From DATHTS01 sp965219305 (lineage in GTDB: Bacteria > Acidobacteriota > Blastocatellia > Pyrinomonadales > Pyrinomonadaceae), in assembly GCA_965219305.1 (NCBI GenBank), contig OZ244725.1, forward strand, positions 930,001-994,000: 64,000 nt of DNA, read 5' to 3'. Each line of letters opens with the position of its first letter. Position 1 is the first letter of the stretch. Shown one piece after another: positions 45,219-53,328 of the stretch. Below the pieces are notes generated by a model. It was not told the origin of the DNA. It worked only from the letters and a program-made list of their open reading frames with translations, and ran no database searches. Position numbers and translations under genes: made by a program.

Positions 45219-46097
45219 TTAACAATATGGTAATTGACTAATATATTCTTCGCTCACACCTTTGAGATAAACGTAGTCATTTTCGATTTTGCTGACTTGG
45301 AGCGGTTTATATAAATATGTATAAGCTAACGGCAAACCGATAATTGCCGCGAAAAATATCAAAAAAGCCATTCCGGCATATCCCAAAGAACCTAGTAAAA
45401 AAATGGCGAAAACAGAGCCGACACCGGAAACGAGCAATTTTTTTCCAGTGATGTTTTTATTTTCCAGATGATTGCTGCACAGCGGAATATCAACAGTTGC
45501 GTTTTTGCTTAAGACCGCCGCTAAAATTATGTAAATTATAGGACTTATCAAAGCGATATAAATAAGCGGACTGTGCCAGCGGTATTTTTGCCGCACAAAA
45601 CCGCCGCCTGCATTATAACCGGAAAGCTGCTCGTTACATTTAACGCAGCGTTCGGGCATCATCGCGTTTTTATGAACGACGACTTCTTTCCCGTGGCGGT
45701 AAATTCCGCCTGACGGTTGTTGATAAGGATGCGGAAACGACGGATTGTAGGCTTGCGGGTTCATTTGTTGAGGCGGATTCATTTGCGCGTTCATCTCCTG
45801 CCATTGATGAAATCCCGTCTGATTTTGCGGTTGATATGATTCAGGATAATCGTTTTGCTGATTTGGCGGTGATTCCAAATGCCGCGTTTGCGGTTGAAAA
45901 TTTGTTTGATCTAAAACTGGTGCATTTATGTTTATTTTATCAACCGGATTTTGTAAATTTATATTGATATTAACCGTCTGTCCCTGATTATTCTCCGCTG
46001 TAGAATGAAAAGGCATTCTGCACCTTTTGCAAAAAAGCGCGGTGGAAAAATTGACTAAGCTGCAATTTGAGCATTTGATTACGTTTGAGTTTGTCAT
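45219..46097 (-). CDS. Zinc-ribbon membrane protein of unknown function
   Basis: 292 residues. N-terminal zinc ribbon CSNC...CKRC (about 9-25); a proline/glutamine/asparagine-rich disordered stretch (about 45-130); a second CVKC site (about 146-149); then membrane helices at about 180-200 and 233-265 and a short cytosolic end. Arrangement of zinc ribbon, PQN linker and membrane anchor is common in uncharacterised acidobacterial and planctomycete proteins. No enzymatic motif is visible. Confidence 0.6.
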   Translation of the reverse strand: MTNSNVIKCSNCSLVNFSTALFCKRCRMPFHSTAENNQGQTVNININLQNPVDKININAPVLDQTNFQPQTRHLESPPNQQNDYPESYQPQNQTGFHQWQEMNAQMNPPQQMNPQAYNPSFPHPYQQPSGGIYRHGKEVVVHKNAMMPERCVKCNEQLSGYNAGGGFVRQKYRWHSPLIYIALISPIIYIILAAVLSKNATVDIPLCSNHLENKNITGKKLLVSGVGSVFAIFLLGSLGYAGMAFLIFFAAIIGLPLAYTYLYKPLQVSKIENDYVYLKGVSEEYISQLPYC

Positions 46098-46229
46098 AAC
46101 TTTTACAGGGATTTTGGTAACTTGTGCAGGTTGGAAAACTTGCTTAAACTCTATAAATTATAGTGTCTTGAAATACGGATTGTCAATAAATTTATTGATA
46201 ATATACCAAAGAAGTTAAACATTAGATAT

Positions 46230-46886
46230 ATGATAAAAGCAATAATTTTCGATATTGACGGAACATTGATTGATTCCAATGCGGCACACGCCGAAAGTTT
46301 TGTAAAAGCATTTGCAAAATATGATAAAAAGGTCACTTTTGATGAATTAAAACGCCTGATTGGAATGGGCGCGGACAAAATACTGGAAAAATATTTGAGT
46401 AAAGATGAAATCGTAGATTTTGGCGACGATCTTACCGAATATCGAACAAAGATTTTTCTTGAAAATTTTCTACCGGAAATAAAAACATTTCCGAAACTGC
46501 GCGAACTTTTGGAAAAAATCAAAGGCGACGGGAAAAAGATCGTTCTCGCAAGTTCGGCGGGCGATGAAGAACTCGAAAAATACAAAAAGCTGATGAAAAT
46601 TGATGATCTGCTCGAAGAAGAAACCTCATCCGATGATGCCGAAGAATCGAAACCCGATCCCGACATTTTTCAAGCCGCTTTCGATAAATTGAAAAACATC
46701 GAAAAAGAAGAAGTAATAATTGTCGGCGACACGCCTTACGATGCCGAAGCCGCAACAAAAACCGCAATAAAAATCTACGGCGTAGAAAGCGGAGGTTGGT
46801 CTCGTGAAAAATTAATTGAAAAAGGTTGTGCGAAAGTTTTTCTGGATATTGCTGAAATATCTAAAAACTATGACGAATTATTTTAG
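46230..46886 (+). CDS. HAD-family hydrolase (phosphoglycolate-phosphatase-like)
   Basis: 218 residues. Motif I IFDIDGTLIDSN (nucleophile Asp8), motif II KIVLASSAG, motif III Lys in ESKPDPDIF, motif IV IVGDTPYDAEAA. The helical cap between motifs I and II (about 20-95) makes it a subfamily I HAD phosphatase, similar to phosphoglycolate phosphatase/beta-phosphoglucomutase. Substrate not determined. Divergent from the zinc-ribbon gene. Confidence 0.88.
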   Translation: MIKAIIFDIDGTLIDSNAAHAESFVKAFAKYDKKVTFDELKRLIGMGADKILEKYLSKDEIVDFGDDLTEYRTKIFLENFLPEIKTFPKLRELLEKIKGDGKKIVLASSAGDEELEKYKKLMKIDDLLEEETSSDDAEESKPDPDIFQAAFDKLKNIEKEEVIIVGDTPYDAEAATKTAIKIYGVESGGWSREKLIEKGCAKVFLDIAEISKNYDELF

Positions 46887-47002
46887 TAAATTCCAACGAA
46901 AAATCAATTTTTGAAATAATCCGCTAGTTTTTCGCTGGATATTTAAATCTTTCATCAAAATTATAAAACGAAAAAATACTGATAATTATTCGGGTTATTT
47001 TA

Positions 47003-47976
47003 ACGTGAGTTCGAGATAAGAAAAACTCCAAAGGTAAGATATACTTAGGTTTAGAAACAAATAAACCAAACCAAAGGAGTTTTTCAATGAATATCTTAAC
47101 AGTTTTTTGCCAAGTTGACGATTTTTGTAAAGTGTTTGAACCGAAGTTTAATCATCAGTTGTTAGAAAGCGGAAAGAGTCAACGAATTAAGCCGTCGAAG
47201 ATGTCGCGTTCGGAAGTGATGACTATTTTGATCTGTTTTCACAGGTCTGGATTCCGTAATTTGAAGACGTTTTATAATTCGATGATCGGTGTTTACTACA
47301 AGGGCGAGTTTCCCGATCTGCTCAGTTATAATCGGTTCGTCGAACTCCAACGCGACGCTTTGCTTCTGCTCGGAGCGTTTATGCAAATGAGATTGGGAAA
47401 GTGTTCGGGGATTTCATTTGTGGATTCAACTAAGATAGCCGTCTGTAACAATTTACGGATTAAGCAAAACAAGGTGTTTAAGGAGATTGCAAAACGCGGG
47501 AAGACTTCGACGGGGTGGTTTTACGGCTTCAAGATACATCTTATAATCAGCGACCGCGGCGAGTTGTTGGCGTGGCAAATCACTTTGGGAAATGTTGATG
47601 ACCGAAAGCCGGTCGGGAAAATGAGCAAGCAGTTGTGGGGCAAACTGTTCGGCGATAAAGGTTATATTTCACAGGAGTTGAGTAAATTATTGGGCGAACA
47701 CAATGTTCAACTGGTAACAAAGGTCAGAAAGAATATGAAGAACAAGTTGATGCCGCTTTTTGATCGCCTGATGCTGAGAAAACGAGCGATCATCGAATCG
47801 GTCAACGACCAGTTAAAGAACATTTCACAAGTCGAGCATACGCGACATCGTTCGGTGTGGAACTTTTACGGCAACATCGTCGCCGGGTTGATCGCTTACA
47901 CATTTCAAGAAAAGAAACCAAGCCTTGAACTAGGAAAAGACTTGGTTATAGCTTAATTCTTATCTCGAACTGACGT
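47003..47976 (+). mobile_element. IS982-family insertion sequence, intact
   Basis: 974 bp. Left end ACGTGAGTTCGAGATAAGAA and right end (reverse complement) ACGTCAGTTCGAGATAAGAA are terminal inverted repeats with one mismatch in 20. The element is flanked by a 7-bp direct repeat TATTTTA (46996-47002 and 47977-47983), a fresh target-site duplication. One full transposase gene, no internal stop. Confidence 0.92.
47087..47956 (+). CDS. IS982-family transposase
   Basis: 289 residues. N-terminal MSRSEVMTILICFHRSGFRNLK (about 40-60), catalytic Asp in SFVDSTKIAVCNNLRIKQNKVFK, then GKTSTGWFYGFKIHLI, GDKGYIS with the second Asp, and RAIIESVNDQLKN with the Glu: the order and spacing of the IS982 DDE transposases. 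The ribosome-binding site AAAGGAG stands 7 nt before the ATG. The gene fills the element nearly end to end and appears functional. Confidence 0.93.
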   Translation: MNILTVFCQVDDFCKVFEPKFNHQLLESGKSQRIKPSKMSRSEVMTILICFHRSGFRNLKTFYNSMIGVYYKGEFPDLLSYNRFVELQRDALLLLGAFMQMRLGKCSGISFVDSTKIAVCNNLRIKQNKVFKEIAKRGKTSTGWFYGFKIHLIISDRGELLAWQITLGNVDDRKPVGKMSKQLWGKLFGDKGYISQELSKLLGEHNVQLVTKVRKNMKNKLMPLFDRLMLRKRAIIESVNDQLKNISQVEHTRHRSVWNFYGNIVAGLIAYTFQEKKPSLELGKDLVIA

Positions 47977-48000
47977 TATTTTACTAAAATTTTGATGTTT

Positions 48001-48861
48001 TCAGATAGATTTTGCCTTCACACGCAAACGCCCGAACTCGGTTAAAAGCGGTCTCAATTTTGCGACCGCTTTGTCGTGAGCAACTCCGTTAGTTGCCAAA
48101 ACGCCGTTGTGATTCTGCACATCTTTTATATCGTATCGAATCCGCGAACCGAAAAGATCGGTCAAATTGCCGCCCGCTTCTTCTAAAATTATCTGCGGCG
48201 CGCAAGTGTCCCAAAATTTCGTGCGCGGTGAAAGATGAACGTAAAGATCACAGATTTGACGGGCGAGCAGACCGATTTTCAAACCGACCGAACCGCGCCG
48301 GACTTCCTTTTTAAAATGAAAATCTGCCGAAATGCGCGACATTTTCGGACTTCTGTGATTGCGCGAAATTGCCGGAATCATCTCGCTGAAATCTGTTTTA
48401 CTCGAAACTTCGAGTTTTTTCGATGAATTTTCATTTTCAATAAAAAACGCGCCTTCATCTTTCACGGCGTAATAAAGCATATTTTGATTTGGCAAAAATA
48501 CGACTCCGAGAACGGCTTCGCCGCCGACCGCCAAACCGATTTGCACGGCGAAATCGCCGTCTTTATTGATAAACCCGCGCGTTCCGTCGAGCGGATCAAT
48601 TATCCAAACTCTGCTTTTCGACAATCTTCGCCGCGAATCAGGTTCTTCTTCGGACAAAATTCCGTCTTCGGGAAACTCTTCGGCAAGTTTTTCGACAATG
48701 ATTTTGCTCGCCGTTCTGTCGGCGATCGTTACAGGTTCGGAAAAATTATCAACGCCGTATTTTTCCTCTGCAATAATTTCGAGCGCGTAAAATTCGTTAA
48801 TAATTTCGCCCGCCTTTCGTGCGGCTGCGATCGCCGTTTCGAGTTCTTTTTTCAAATTCAT
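48001..48861 (-). CDS. cysQ: 3'(2'),5'-bisphosphate nucleotidase CysQ-like (inositol-monophosphatase fold)
   Basis: 286 residues. Metal-binding motifs: GILSEEE (about 65-71), VWIIDPLDGTRGFINKDGDFAVQIGL (about 85-110) and the C-terminal KFWDTCAPQIILEEAGG (about 217-233). Sequence order is that of CysQ, which removes 3'-phosphoadenosine 5'-phosphate formed in sulfate assimilation, but inositol monophosphatase activity cannot be excluded. The IS982 copy ends 25 bp past its stop. A repeat-rich spacer separates it from the upstream gene. Confidence 0.85.
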   Translation of the reverse strand: MNLKKELETAIAAARKAGEIINEFYALEIIAEEKYGVDNFSEPVTIADRTASKIIVEKLAEEFPEDGILSEEEPDSRRRLSKSRVWIIDPLDGTRGFINKDGDFAVQIGLAVGGEAVLGVVFLPNQNMLYYAVKDEGAFFIENENSSKKLEVSSKTDFSEMIPAISRNHRSPKMSRISADFHFKKEVRRGSVGLKIGLLARQICDLYVHLSPRTKFWDTCAPQIILEEAGGNLTDLFGSRIRYDIKDVQNHNGVLATNGVAHDKAVAKLRPLLTEFGRLRVKAKSI

Positions 48862-48888
48862 TCAGTTTTATATTACTTGAAAAACAAT

Positions 48889-49053
48889 TTTCCCGCGAAA
48901 CACGCGGAAGATGCGGAAAAGATTTGCCCACGAAATACACGAAAGAAACGAAAATTTCTTAATGAATAAGTTTTTATTTTTCGTAATTTTCGTGTATTTC
49001 GCGGGCAAAAAACTTTTTTCTTTTCGCGCTGTTTCGCGTCTTTTCGCGGGCAA
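48889..49053. repeat. Nested periodic-arm hairpins (locus 2)
   Basis: An inner stem 48923-48944 with 48988-49009 (one G-T mismatch in 22) is enclosed by a looser outer stem (about 48889-48921 with 49015-49053). Arms are made of 10-bp units such as CGCGAAAAGA and CGAAATACA. The right end is 8 bp from the stop of the glycosylase-like gene. Confidence 0.8.
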
Positions 49054-49061
49054 TAAATCTT

Positions 49062-49658
49062 TTATTTTTTCGTTTCCAAGAAATCGCGCACCTGTTTCAT
49101 ATCTTCCCAAACTTCCCTTTTCTTCGTCGGGTCGCGCAAAAGATACGCCGGATTAAACGTCGGCATAAAAGTAATGCCGTCAACGGTTTTAAATTCGCCG
49201 CGCACTTTCGAGATCGGCTGTTTTGTGTTTAATAAACCTTTTGTCGCCGTGTTTCCCAGCAAAATCACGACCTTCGGCTGAACGACGGCGAGTTCGCGCC
49301 AGACGAACGGCGCGAAAAATTTTATCAATTCCGGCGTGATTTCATCTCCGGCGGAAACGTATTTGACGATGTTGGTCAAATACGCATTTTTGCGGCTCAG
49401 ACCGATCGACGACAAAATCCGGTTCAGCAGATCGCCCGTCGGACCTTGAAACGGCAGTTCCGAATCAACATCCGGCGGTCCCGGCGATTCGCCGACAATC
49501 GCAACTTCCGCCGAAATTTCCCCTTGCGAAAAAACAAAATCACGGTTTTTCAAATCAGGAATCTGCCGCGCTTTGTCGAGCATTTCATTTTTTATCTCGT
49601 CCAGCGTTTCGTTCGGCTGATTCAATTCCCAATTTCCGCTAAATAAATCTGTTTGCAT
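49062..49658 (-). CDS. Cysteine-free uracil-DNA-glycosylase-like protein (family-4 relative)
   Basis: 198 residues with the UDG fold: VAIVGESPGPPDVDSELPF (motif A at about 53-71), GPTGDLLNRIL, NAYLTNIVKYV, VVILLGNTATKGLL and PTFNPAYLLRDP (motif B at about 166-176). It is clearly related to the family-4 enzyme at 50855 (identical PAYLLRDP and KKREVWEDMK), but contains no cysteine at all, so it cannot bind the family's [4Fe-4S] cluster, and Asn169 replaces the conserved motif-B His. It may act on another base or have lost activity. Last gene of a minus-strand run; the Doc gene ends at 49659. Confidence 0.78.
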   Translation of the reverse strand: MQTDLFSGNWELNQPNETLDEIKNEMLDKARQIPDLKNRDFVFSQGEISAEVAIVGESPGPPDVDSELPFQGPTGDLLNRILSSIGLSRKNAYLTNIVKYVSAGDEITPELIKFFAPFVWRELAVVQPKVVILLGNTATKGLLNTKQPISKVRGEFKTVDGITFMPTFNPAYLLRDPTKKREVWEDMKQVRDFLETKK

Positions 49659-50039
49659 TTACTTAATCCATTCGGCAAATTTTTCTTCCACATCACCACG
49701 CGATAAGTTGCCTGCGGCGATGTCGAGAAAAAGTTTGATGATTTCATCGTTCGTCGCGTTTAATTTCACGCCGTTTAATTTCAAAAATAATTCCGCAACA
49801 ACCGCCGCAATGCGTTTATTTCCGTCAACAAAAGCGTGCGCCTGCGACAAATGGTAAGCGTAAGTCGCAGCTAGTTTTGCCAAATCTTTAGTTTCGTAAT
49901 TAAAACGATTTTCCGCCGCGTTTAATGCGGAATCCAAACCGTTCGCGTCGCGCAAACCTTCGCTTCCGCCGGTTTCTTTGAGAATTTCGGCGTGAATCAA
50001 CAAAACTTCGTCGAAATCGGGAAAGAAAATATCGCTCAT
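49659..50039 (-). CDS. doc: Doc-type (Fic-fold) toxin
   Basis: 126 residues. Core motif HAFVDGNKRIA (about 67-77) is the Doc variant of the Fic loop (HxFx[DN]xNKR); PDFDEVLLIHAEIL at the start and GLDSALNAAENRF (about 34-46) are also typical. Doc of phage P1 phosphorylates elongation factor Tu and stops translation. The ATG overlaps the upstream antitoxin's stop by 4 nt, so the two are translationally coupled. Start chosen by that overlap. Confidence 0.9.
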   Translation of the reverse strand: MSDIFFPDFDEVLLIHAEILKETGGSEGLRDANGLDSALNAAENRFNYETKDLAKLAATYAYHLSQAHAFVDGNKRIAAVVAELFLKLNGVKLNATNDEIIKLFLDIAAGNLSRGDVEEKFAEWIK

Positions 50040-50269
50040 TCGTGTCCTTTTCCGAGTTCGATCAAAGCCGAACGGCGTTCTTCGATAATTTCGCGCGTGG
50101 CTTCTAAAATTCTTTTTTTCCTGTCGCTTTGTATTGGGCGCAAAACTATTTCGCCGTTTTCCTTTGAAATTTCCACTTCATCGCCGTCATTGATGCCGAG
50201 CTTTTCCATTTCTTCCGCCGGAATTAAAATCATTCCCGGATTTTCTTCGTTTTTAACTACGGTCAACAT
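50036..50269 (-). CDS. AbrB/SpoVT-domain antitoxin
   Basis: 77 residues from ATG at 50269, preceded by GAGG at 7 nt (a TTG four codons upstream is less likely). N-terminal swapped-hairpin DNA-binding domain LTVVKNEENPGMILIPAEEMEKLGINDGDEVEIS (an AbrB/MazE fold) and a C-terminal tail EIIEERRSALIELGKGHE that would wrap the toxin. Doc usually pairs with Phd; an AbrB-type partner is a known alternative. Autorepression of the pair by this protein is expected. Confidence 0.85.
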   Translation of the reverse strand: MLTVVKNEENPGMILIPAEEMEKLGINDGDEVEISKENGEIVLRPIQSDRKKRILEATREIIEERRSALIELGKGHE

Positions 50270-50309
50270 AATATACCTCAAAGTCTATTTTACTTTAATT
50301 TATTGTCCG

Positions 50310-50850
50310 TTACGAATCATTTTTCGACATCAAGGCAAACAGAAAAATGAAAATTTGTTTTACCGGGCTAAAAAATAAGTAAGCTAACAGAATAACGGTC
50401 AAAAAAGCCGATGCTTCAAGAAATGTATCGTAATAAAAGCAATCCATACAACTAAATCTGTCAGTTTTGTCGAACGAACCGTATAAGTATTTCGTGGTAA
50501 AAAATTTGAAGAAAAGAATTAGCAACCAACTGAAAAGCCAAACAATCTGCGAAATCCAGATAAATTTAGTTTTACTAAAAAATAAGAATGCAAATCTTAC
50601 TGAAAAAATTATTGCAATTATGGCTTTGAAACTAATACCTATCAAAATCATTTTCCAGACCCAACTTGCAGAAGTAGCAAATTGTTCTTCAGTTAATGAA
50701 AAATAAGATTTTACGCTCAAATAATGAAAAATAAGATTTTACGCTCAAAAAAATTTCGGAAAGTAAAAGTATTACAACAACAAAAGTTGAAACTTTTGAA
50801 ATGAAGCGAGTTTCATTTAGAATTTTTCTGTAAGATTCTAAGATTTTCAT
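50310..50850 (-). pseudogene. Membrane-protein gene frameshifted by a 28-bp tandem duplication
   Basis: From ATG 50850 the frame reads MKILESYRKILNETRFISKV, a first membrane helix, then reaches the duplicated 28 bp and shifts into a stop. The second copy restores the other frame, which runs ...LTEEQFATSASWVWKMILIG and three to four further membrane helices to TAA at 50310. Removing one copy would give a continuous 170-residue protein with about four helices and a CMDC motif. The gene starts 4 nt after the family-4 UDG stop, in the same operon. The family is not recognised. Confidence 0.8.
50694..50749. repeat. 28-bp perfect tandem duplication
   Basis: Two identical head-to-tail 28-bp copies (50694-50721 and 50722-50749). 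28 is not a multiple of three, so the copy number switches the reading frame of the overlapping gene. Confidence 0.95.
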
Positions 50851-50854
50851 AATT

Positions 50855-51865
50855 TTAGTCTTTCAATTTCTCTAATTCATCACGAACTTTCTTCATATCT
50901 TCCCAAACTTCGCGTTTCTTTCGCGGGTCGCGCAGAAGATATGCCGGATGAAAAGTCGGCATCACTTTTACGCCGAAATAATCAATGAATTCGCCGCGCA
51001 TTTTGGTGATTCCTTCTTTGGTGTCGAGCAGATTTTTCATCGCCGTATTTCCCATCACGACGATGACTTTGGGCTTCACAACGGCGATTTCGCGCATTAG
51101 AAAAGGCTTGCAGGTGTTTGCTTCCTGAATCGTCGGCGCACGATTTCCGGGCGGACGGCAGCGGTTGATGTTGCCGATGAAAACGTCTTCGCGTTTCATA
51201 TCAATCGCTTCGATAATTTTGTTCAAAAGCTGTCCGGCGCGTCCGACGAACGGTTCGCCTTGTGCGTCTTCGTCTGCGCCCGGTGCTTCGCCGACGAACA
51301 TCAGATCGGCTTGACGATTTCCAGTCGAATGAACGATCTGCGTCCGACCTTCCCAGAGCGGACAGCGCGTGCAGTTTCCGATGTCGGCGCGGATTTCTTC
51401 GATCGTTTCGTCCGATTCGGGCAGAGTTTGTTTTAATTCATCGCCGCCAAATAATGACGGCATTTCTTCCGTTTGTTTCTTCGCCATTTTAATATTTTCC
51501 CTTCCTTGTTCTTGAATTTCAATTTCCGAATAATCCGTCGGTTCAGATTTCGGCAAATCCGTCAGATTCGATAATTTCGTCATCTCCAACATACTTCGCC
51601 GCGCTTTTTTCGCCTGTGAATTTTCAGCTTTCGCCAAAGGCGCGGCAACTTGTTTCAAAGTCTCCGCAAATTCACCTTCCGACGGCACAAATCTTTCCAA
51701 TTTTTCACGCGGAATATTACTTCCGGCAGTTTGTTGTGCAAAATCCGACTTTGGACTTTGCAAAACTTCCGGCAATTCGACATCAAAATTTTCCACGCCG
51801 AGTTCCTGCAAATAAAGAATTTGCTCTCGTAAGTCGTTAAATAAATTGGAAATTTCTTCGTGCAT
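50855..51865 (-). CDS. Family-4 uracil-DNA glycosylase with long N-terminal extension
   Basis: 336 residues from ATG at 51865. A GTG at 51880 is in frame but lies inside a repeat arm, so I prefer the ATG. The catalytic domain has the four cluster cysteines (Cys165, Cys168, Cys236, Cys252; CTRC, NRC, NTC), motif A GEAPGADED and motif B HPAYLLR (His306). The first 150 residues are mostly disordered with short helices and are not part of the fold. The enzyme removes uracil from DNA. It is followed by the broken membrane-protein gene and, further on, by the cysteine-free paralogue. Confidence 0.92.
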   Translation of the reverse strand: MHEEISNLFNDLREQILYLQELGVENFDVELPEVLQSPKSDFAQQTAGSNIPREKLERFVPSEGEFAETLKQVAAPLAKAENSQAKKARRSMLEMTKLSNLTDLPKSEPTDYSEIEIQEQGRENIKMAKKQTEEMPSLFGGDELKQTLPESDETIEEIRADIGNCTRCPLWEGRTQIVHSTGNRQADLMFVGEAPGADEDAQGEPFVGRAGQLLNKIIEAIDMKREDVFIGNINRCRPPGNRAPTIQEANTCKPFLMREIAVVKPKVIVVMGNTAMKNLLDTKEGITKMRGEFIDYFGVKVMPTFHPAYLLRDPRKKREVWEDMKKVRDELEKLKD

Positions 51866-51872
51866 TTTTCTC

Positions 51873-51952
51873 TTAGCCACAGATTATCACAGATAAACTC
51901 AGATAGATAAATCTTGGAAAATCTATGTTTATCCGTGTCAATCTGTGGCTAA
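51873..51952. repeat. Periodic-arm hairpin (locus 3) overlapping the coaBC stop
   Basis: Arms 51873-51904 and 51921-51952 match in 27 of 32 positions, built of ~10-bp CACAGATNA units. The right arm contains the coaBC stop codon; the left arm contains a possible upstream GTG start of the UDG gene. Confidence 0.85.
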
Positions 51953-53199
51953 ATTCTTTTTCTCAACTTCAAAATTTCGTCCAAAATCCGATCAGCCATT
52001 TCGCGCTTCGACATCAGCGGAATTTCGACTTCTTCATCGCTGTTTTTCGTAAAAATAGTAGCGATATTCGTATCACTATTAAATCCCGCGCTTTCTTGCG
52101 TGATGTCGTTTGCTACGACGAGATCGAGATTTTTCTTCGCCATTTTCGATTTCGCGTAATTTTTAACATCGTTCGTTTCCGCCGCAAAACCTATGACAAG
52201 CAAACCGTCGTGCCGATTGTTTGAGACGTTCGATAAAATGTCCGAAGTTTTTTCCAGTTCGAGGTTTAACGAATCTTTATTTTCCTTTTTGATCTTCGCC
52301 GTTACGATATTTTTCGGACGATAATCCGCAACCGCCGCCGCGCCGACGAAAATTGTTTGATCCGGCAATTCTTTCATTACAGCTTGAAACATTTCTTCGG
52401 CGGAAACTGCTTTAATGACATTTATATTTTCAGGCGGCTTAACCGCCGTCATTCCGCAAACTGCCGTAACTTCCGCACCTCTGTCGCGCGCCGCTTCCGC
52501 AAGTGCAAAACCCATTTTCCCTGACGAATGATTTGAAATAAATCTTACCGGATCAATCGCTTCACGTGTTCCGCCAACTGTTATCAAGATTTTCTCGCCG
52601 CTTAAATCTTGAGTTTCCTTCTCCCTTTCTCCCTTTCTCCCTTTCTCCCTTTCTAAAAGAGAAAGCACCTGCGCCGCAATATTCTCCACGTCTTCAAGTT
52701 TCCCCGTTCCAACCGTTTTACACGCGAGTTCACCGGAAACGGGTTCGACGAAATAAACTCCGTCGTTTTTTAACCGCTCGATATTTCTCTGAGTCGCCGG
52801 ATGATTCCACATCGTGACGTTCATCGCGGGCGCGATCATCACGGGCGCGTTTGATGCGAGATATGTTGACGAGAGAAAATCGTCGGCGACACCGTTTGCG
52901 AATTTCGCCAAAATATTCGCCGTCGCCGGAACGATCAGTAGCAGATCGATTTCCTGCGAAAAATTTATATGCGCGATCGGATCGGGATTGCTTTCGTCGT
53001 AATCGTCAACCAAAACGTATCTTTCCGTCAGCGCGCGAAACGTCAAAGGCTGAATAAATTCCGTCGCGTGTTTCGTCATCGCCACGCGCACTTCGCAGTC
53101 CGCTTTTTGCAGAAGACGCAGAACTTCGATGGCTTTATACGCCGCGATTCCGCCGGAAACGCCGAGTCCGATGCGGTATTTTTTGTGTTCATCGTTCAT
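51949..53199 (-). CDS. coaBC: Bifunctional phosphopantothenoylcysteine decarboxylase / phosphopantothenate-cysteine ligase
   Basis: 416 residues from ATG at 53199 (MNDEHKKYRIGLGVSGGIAAYK); the longer frame would run into the divergent gene. CoaC domain: flavin site GVSGGIAAYKAIEVLRLL, HINFSQ active-site His and MNVTMWNHPATQRN. CoaB domain from about 208: ILITVGGTREAIDPVRFISNHSSGKMG and VGFAAET. It makes 4'-phosphopantetheine in coenzyme A synthesis. The linker between the two domains (about 186-200, EREKGRKGEREKE) is encoded by an 8-bp repeat array. Confidence 0.95.
   Translation of the reverse strand: MNDEHKKYRIGLGVSGGIAAYKAIEVLRLLQKADCEVRVAMTKHATEFIQPLTFRALTERYVLVDDYDESNPDPIAHINFSQEIDLLLIVPATANILAKFANGVADDFLSSTYLASNAPVMIAPAMNVTMWNHPATQRNIERLKNDGVYFVEPVSGELACKTVGTGKLEDVENIAAQVLSLLEREKGRKGEREKETQDLSGEKILITVGGTREAIDPVRFISNHSSGKMGFALAEAARDRGAEVTAVCGMTAVKPPENINVIKAVSAEEMFQAVMKELPDQTIFVGAAAVADYRPKNIVTAKIKKENKDSLNLELEKTSDILSNVSNNRHDGLLVIGFAAETNDVKNYAKSKMAKKNLDLVVANDITQESAGFNSDTNIATIFTKNSDEEVEIPLMSKREMADRILDEILKLRKRI
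52623..52654. repeat. Octamer array in the coaBC linker
   Basis: Four exact CCCTTTCT units inside the coding sequence between the CoaC and CoaB domains. A one-unit change would shift the frame of CoaB. Confidence 0.85.
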
Positions 53200-53328
53200 A
53201 GCAATAATTTTGCAGTTTAACATTTGCGCGAAATTTAGGCGAAAATGTGGAACAAAACCGTAAAGACTGTGGCAAGCAACAGTCAAAACTTTTCGCGTGT
53301 GTGTTAAAATCGCTAAAATTCTCGTGTT

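Noticed and set aside
47003..47976. Composite transposon with the end at 32941
   Set aside because: The two are 14 kb apart, the second end is degenerate and no cargo logic links them.
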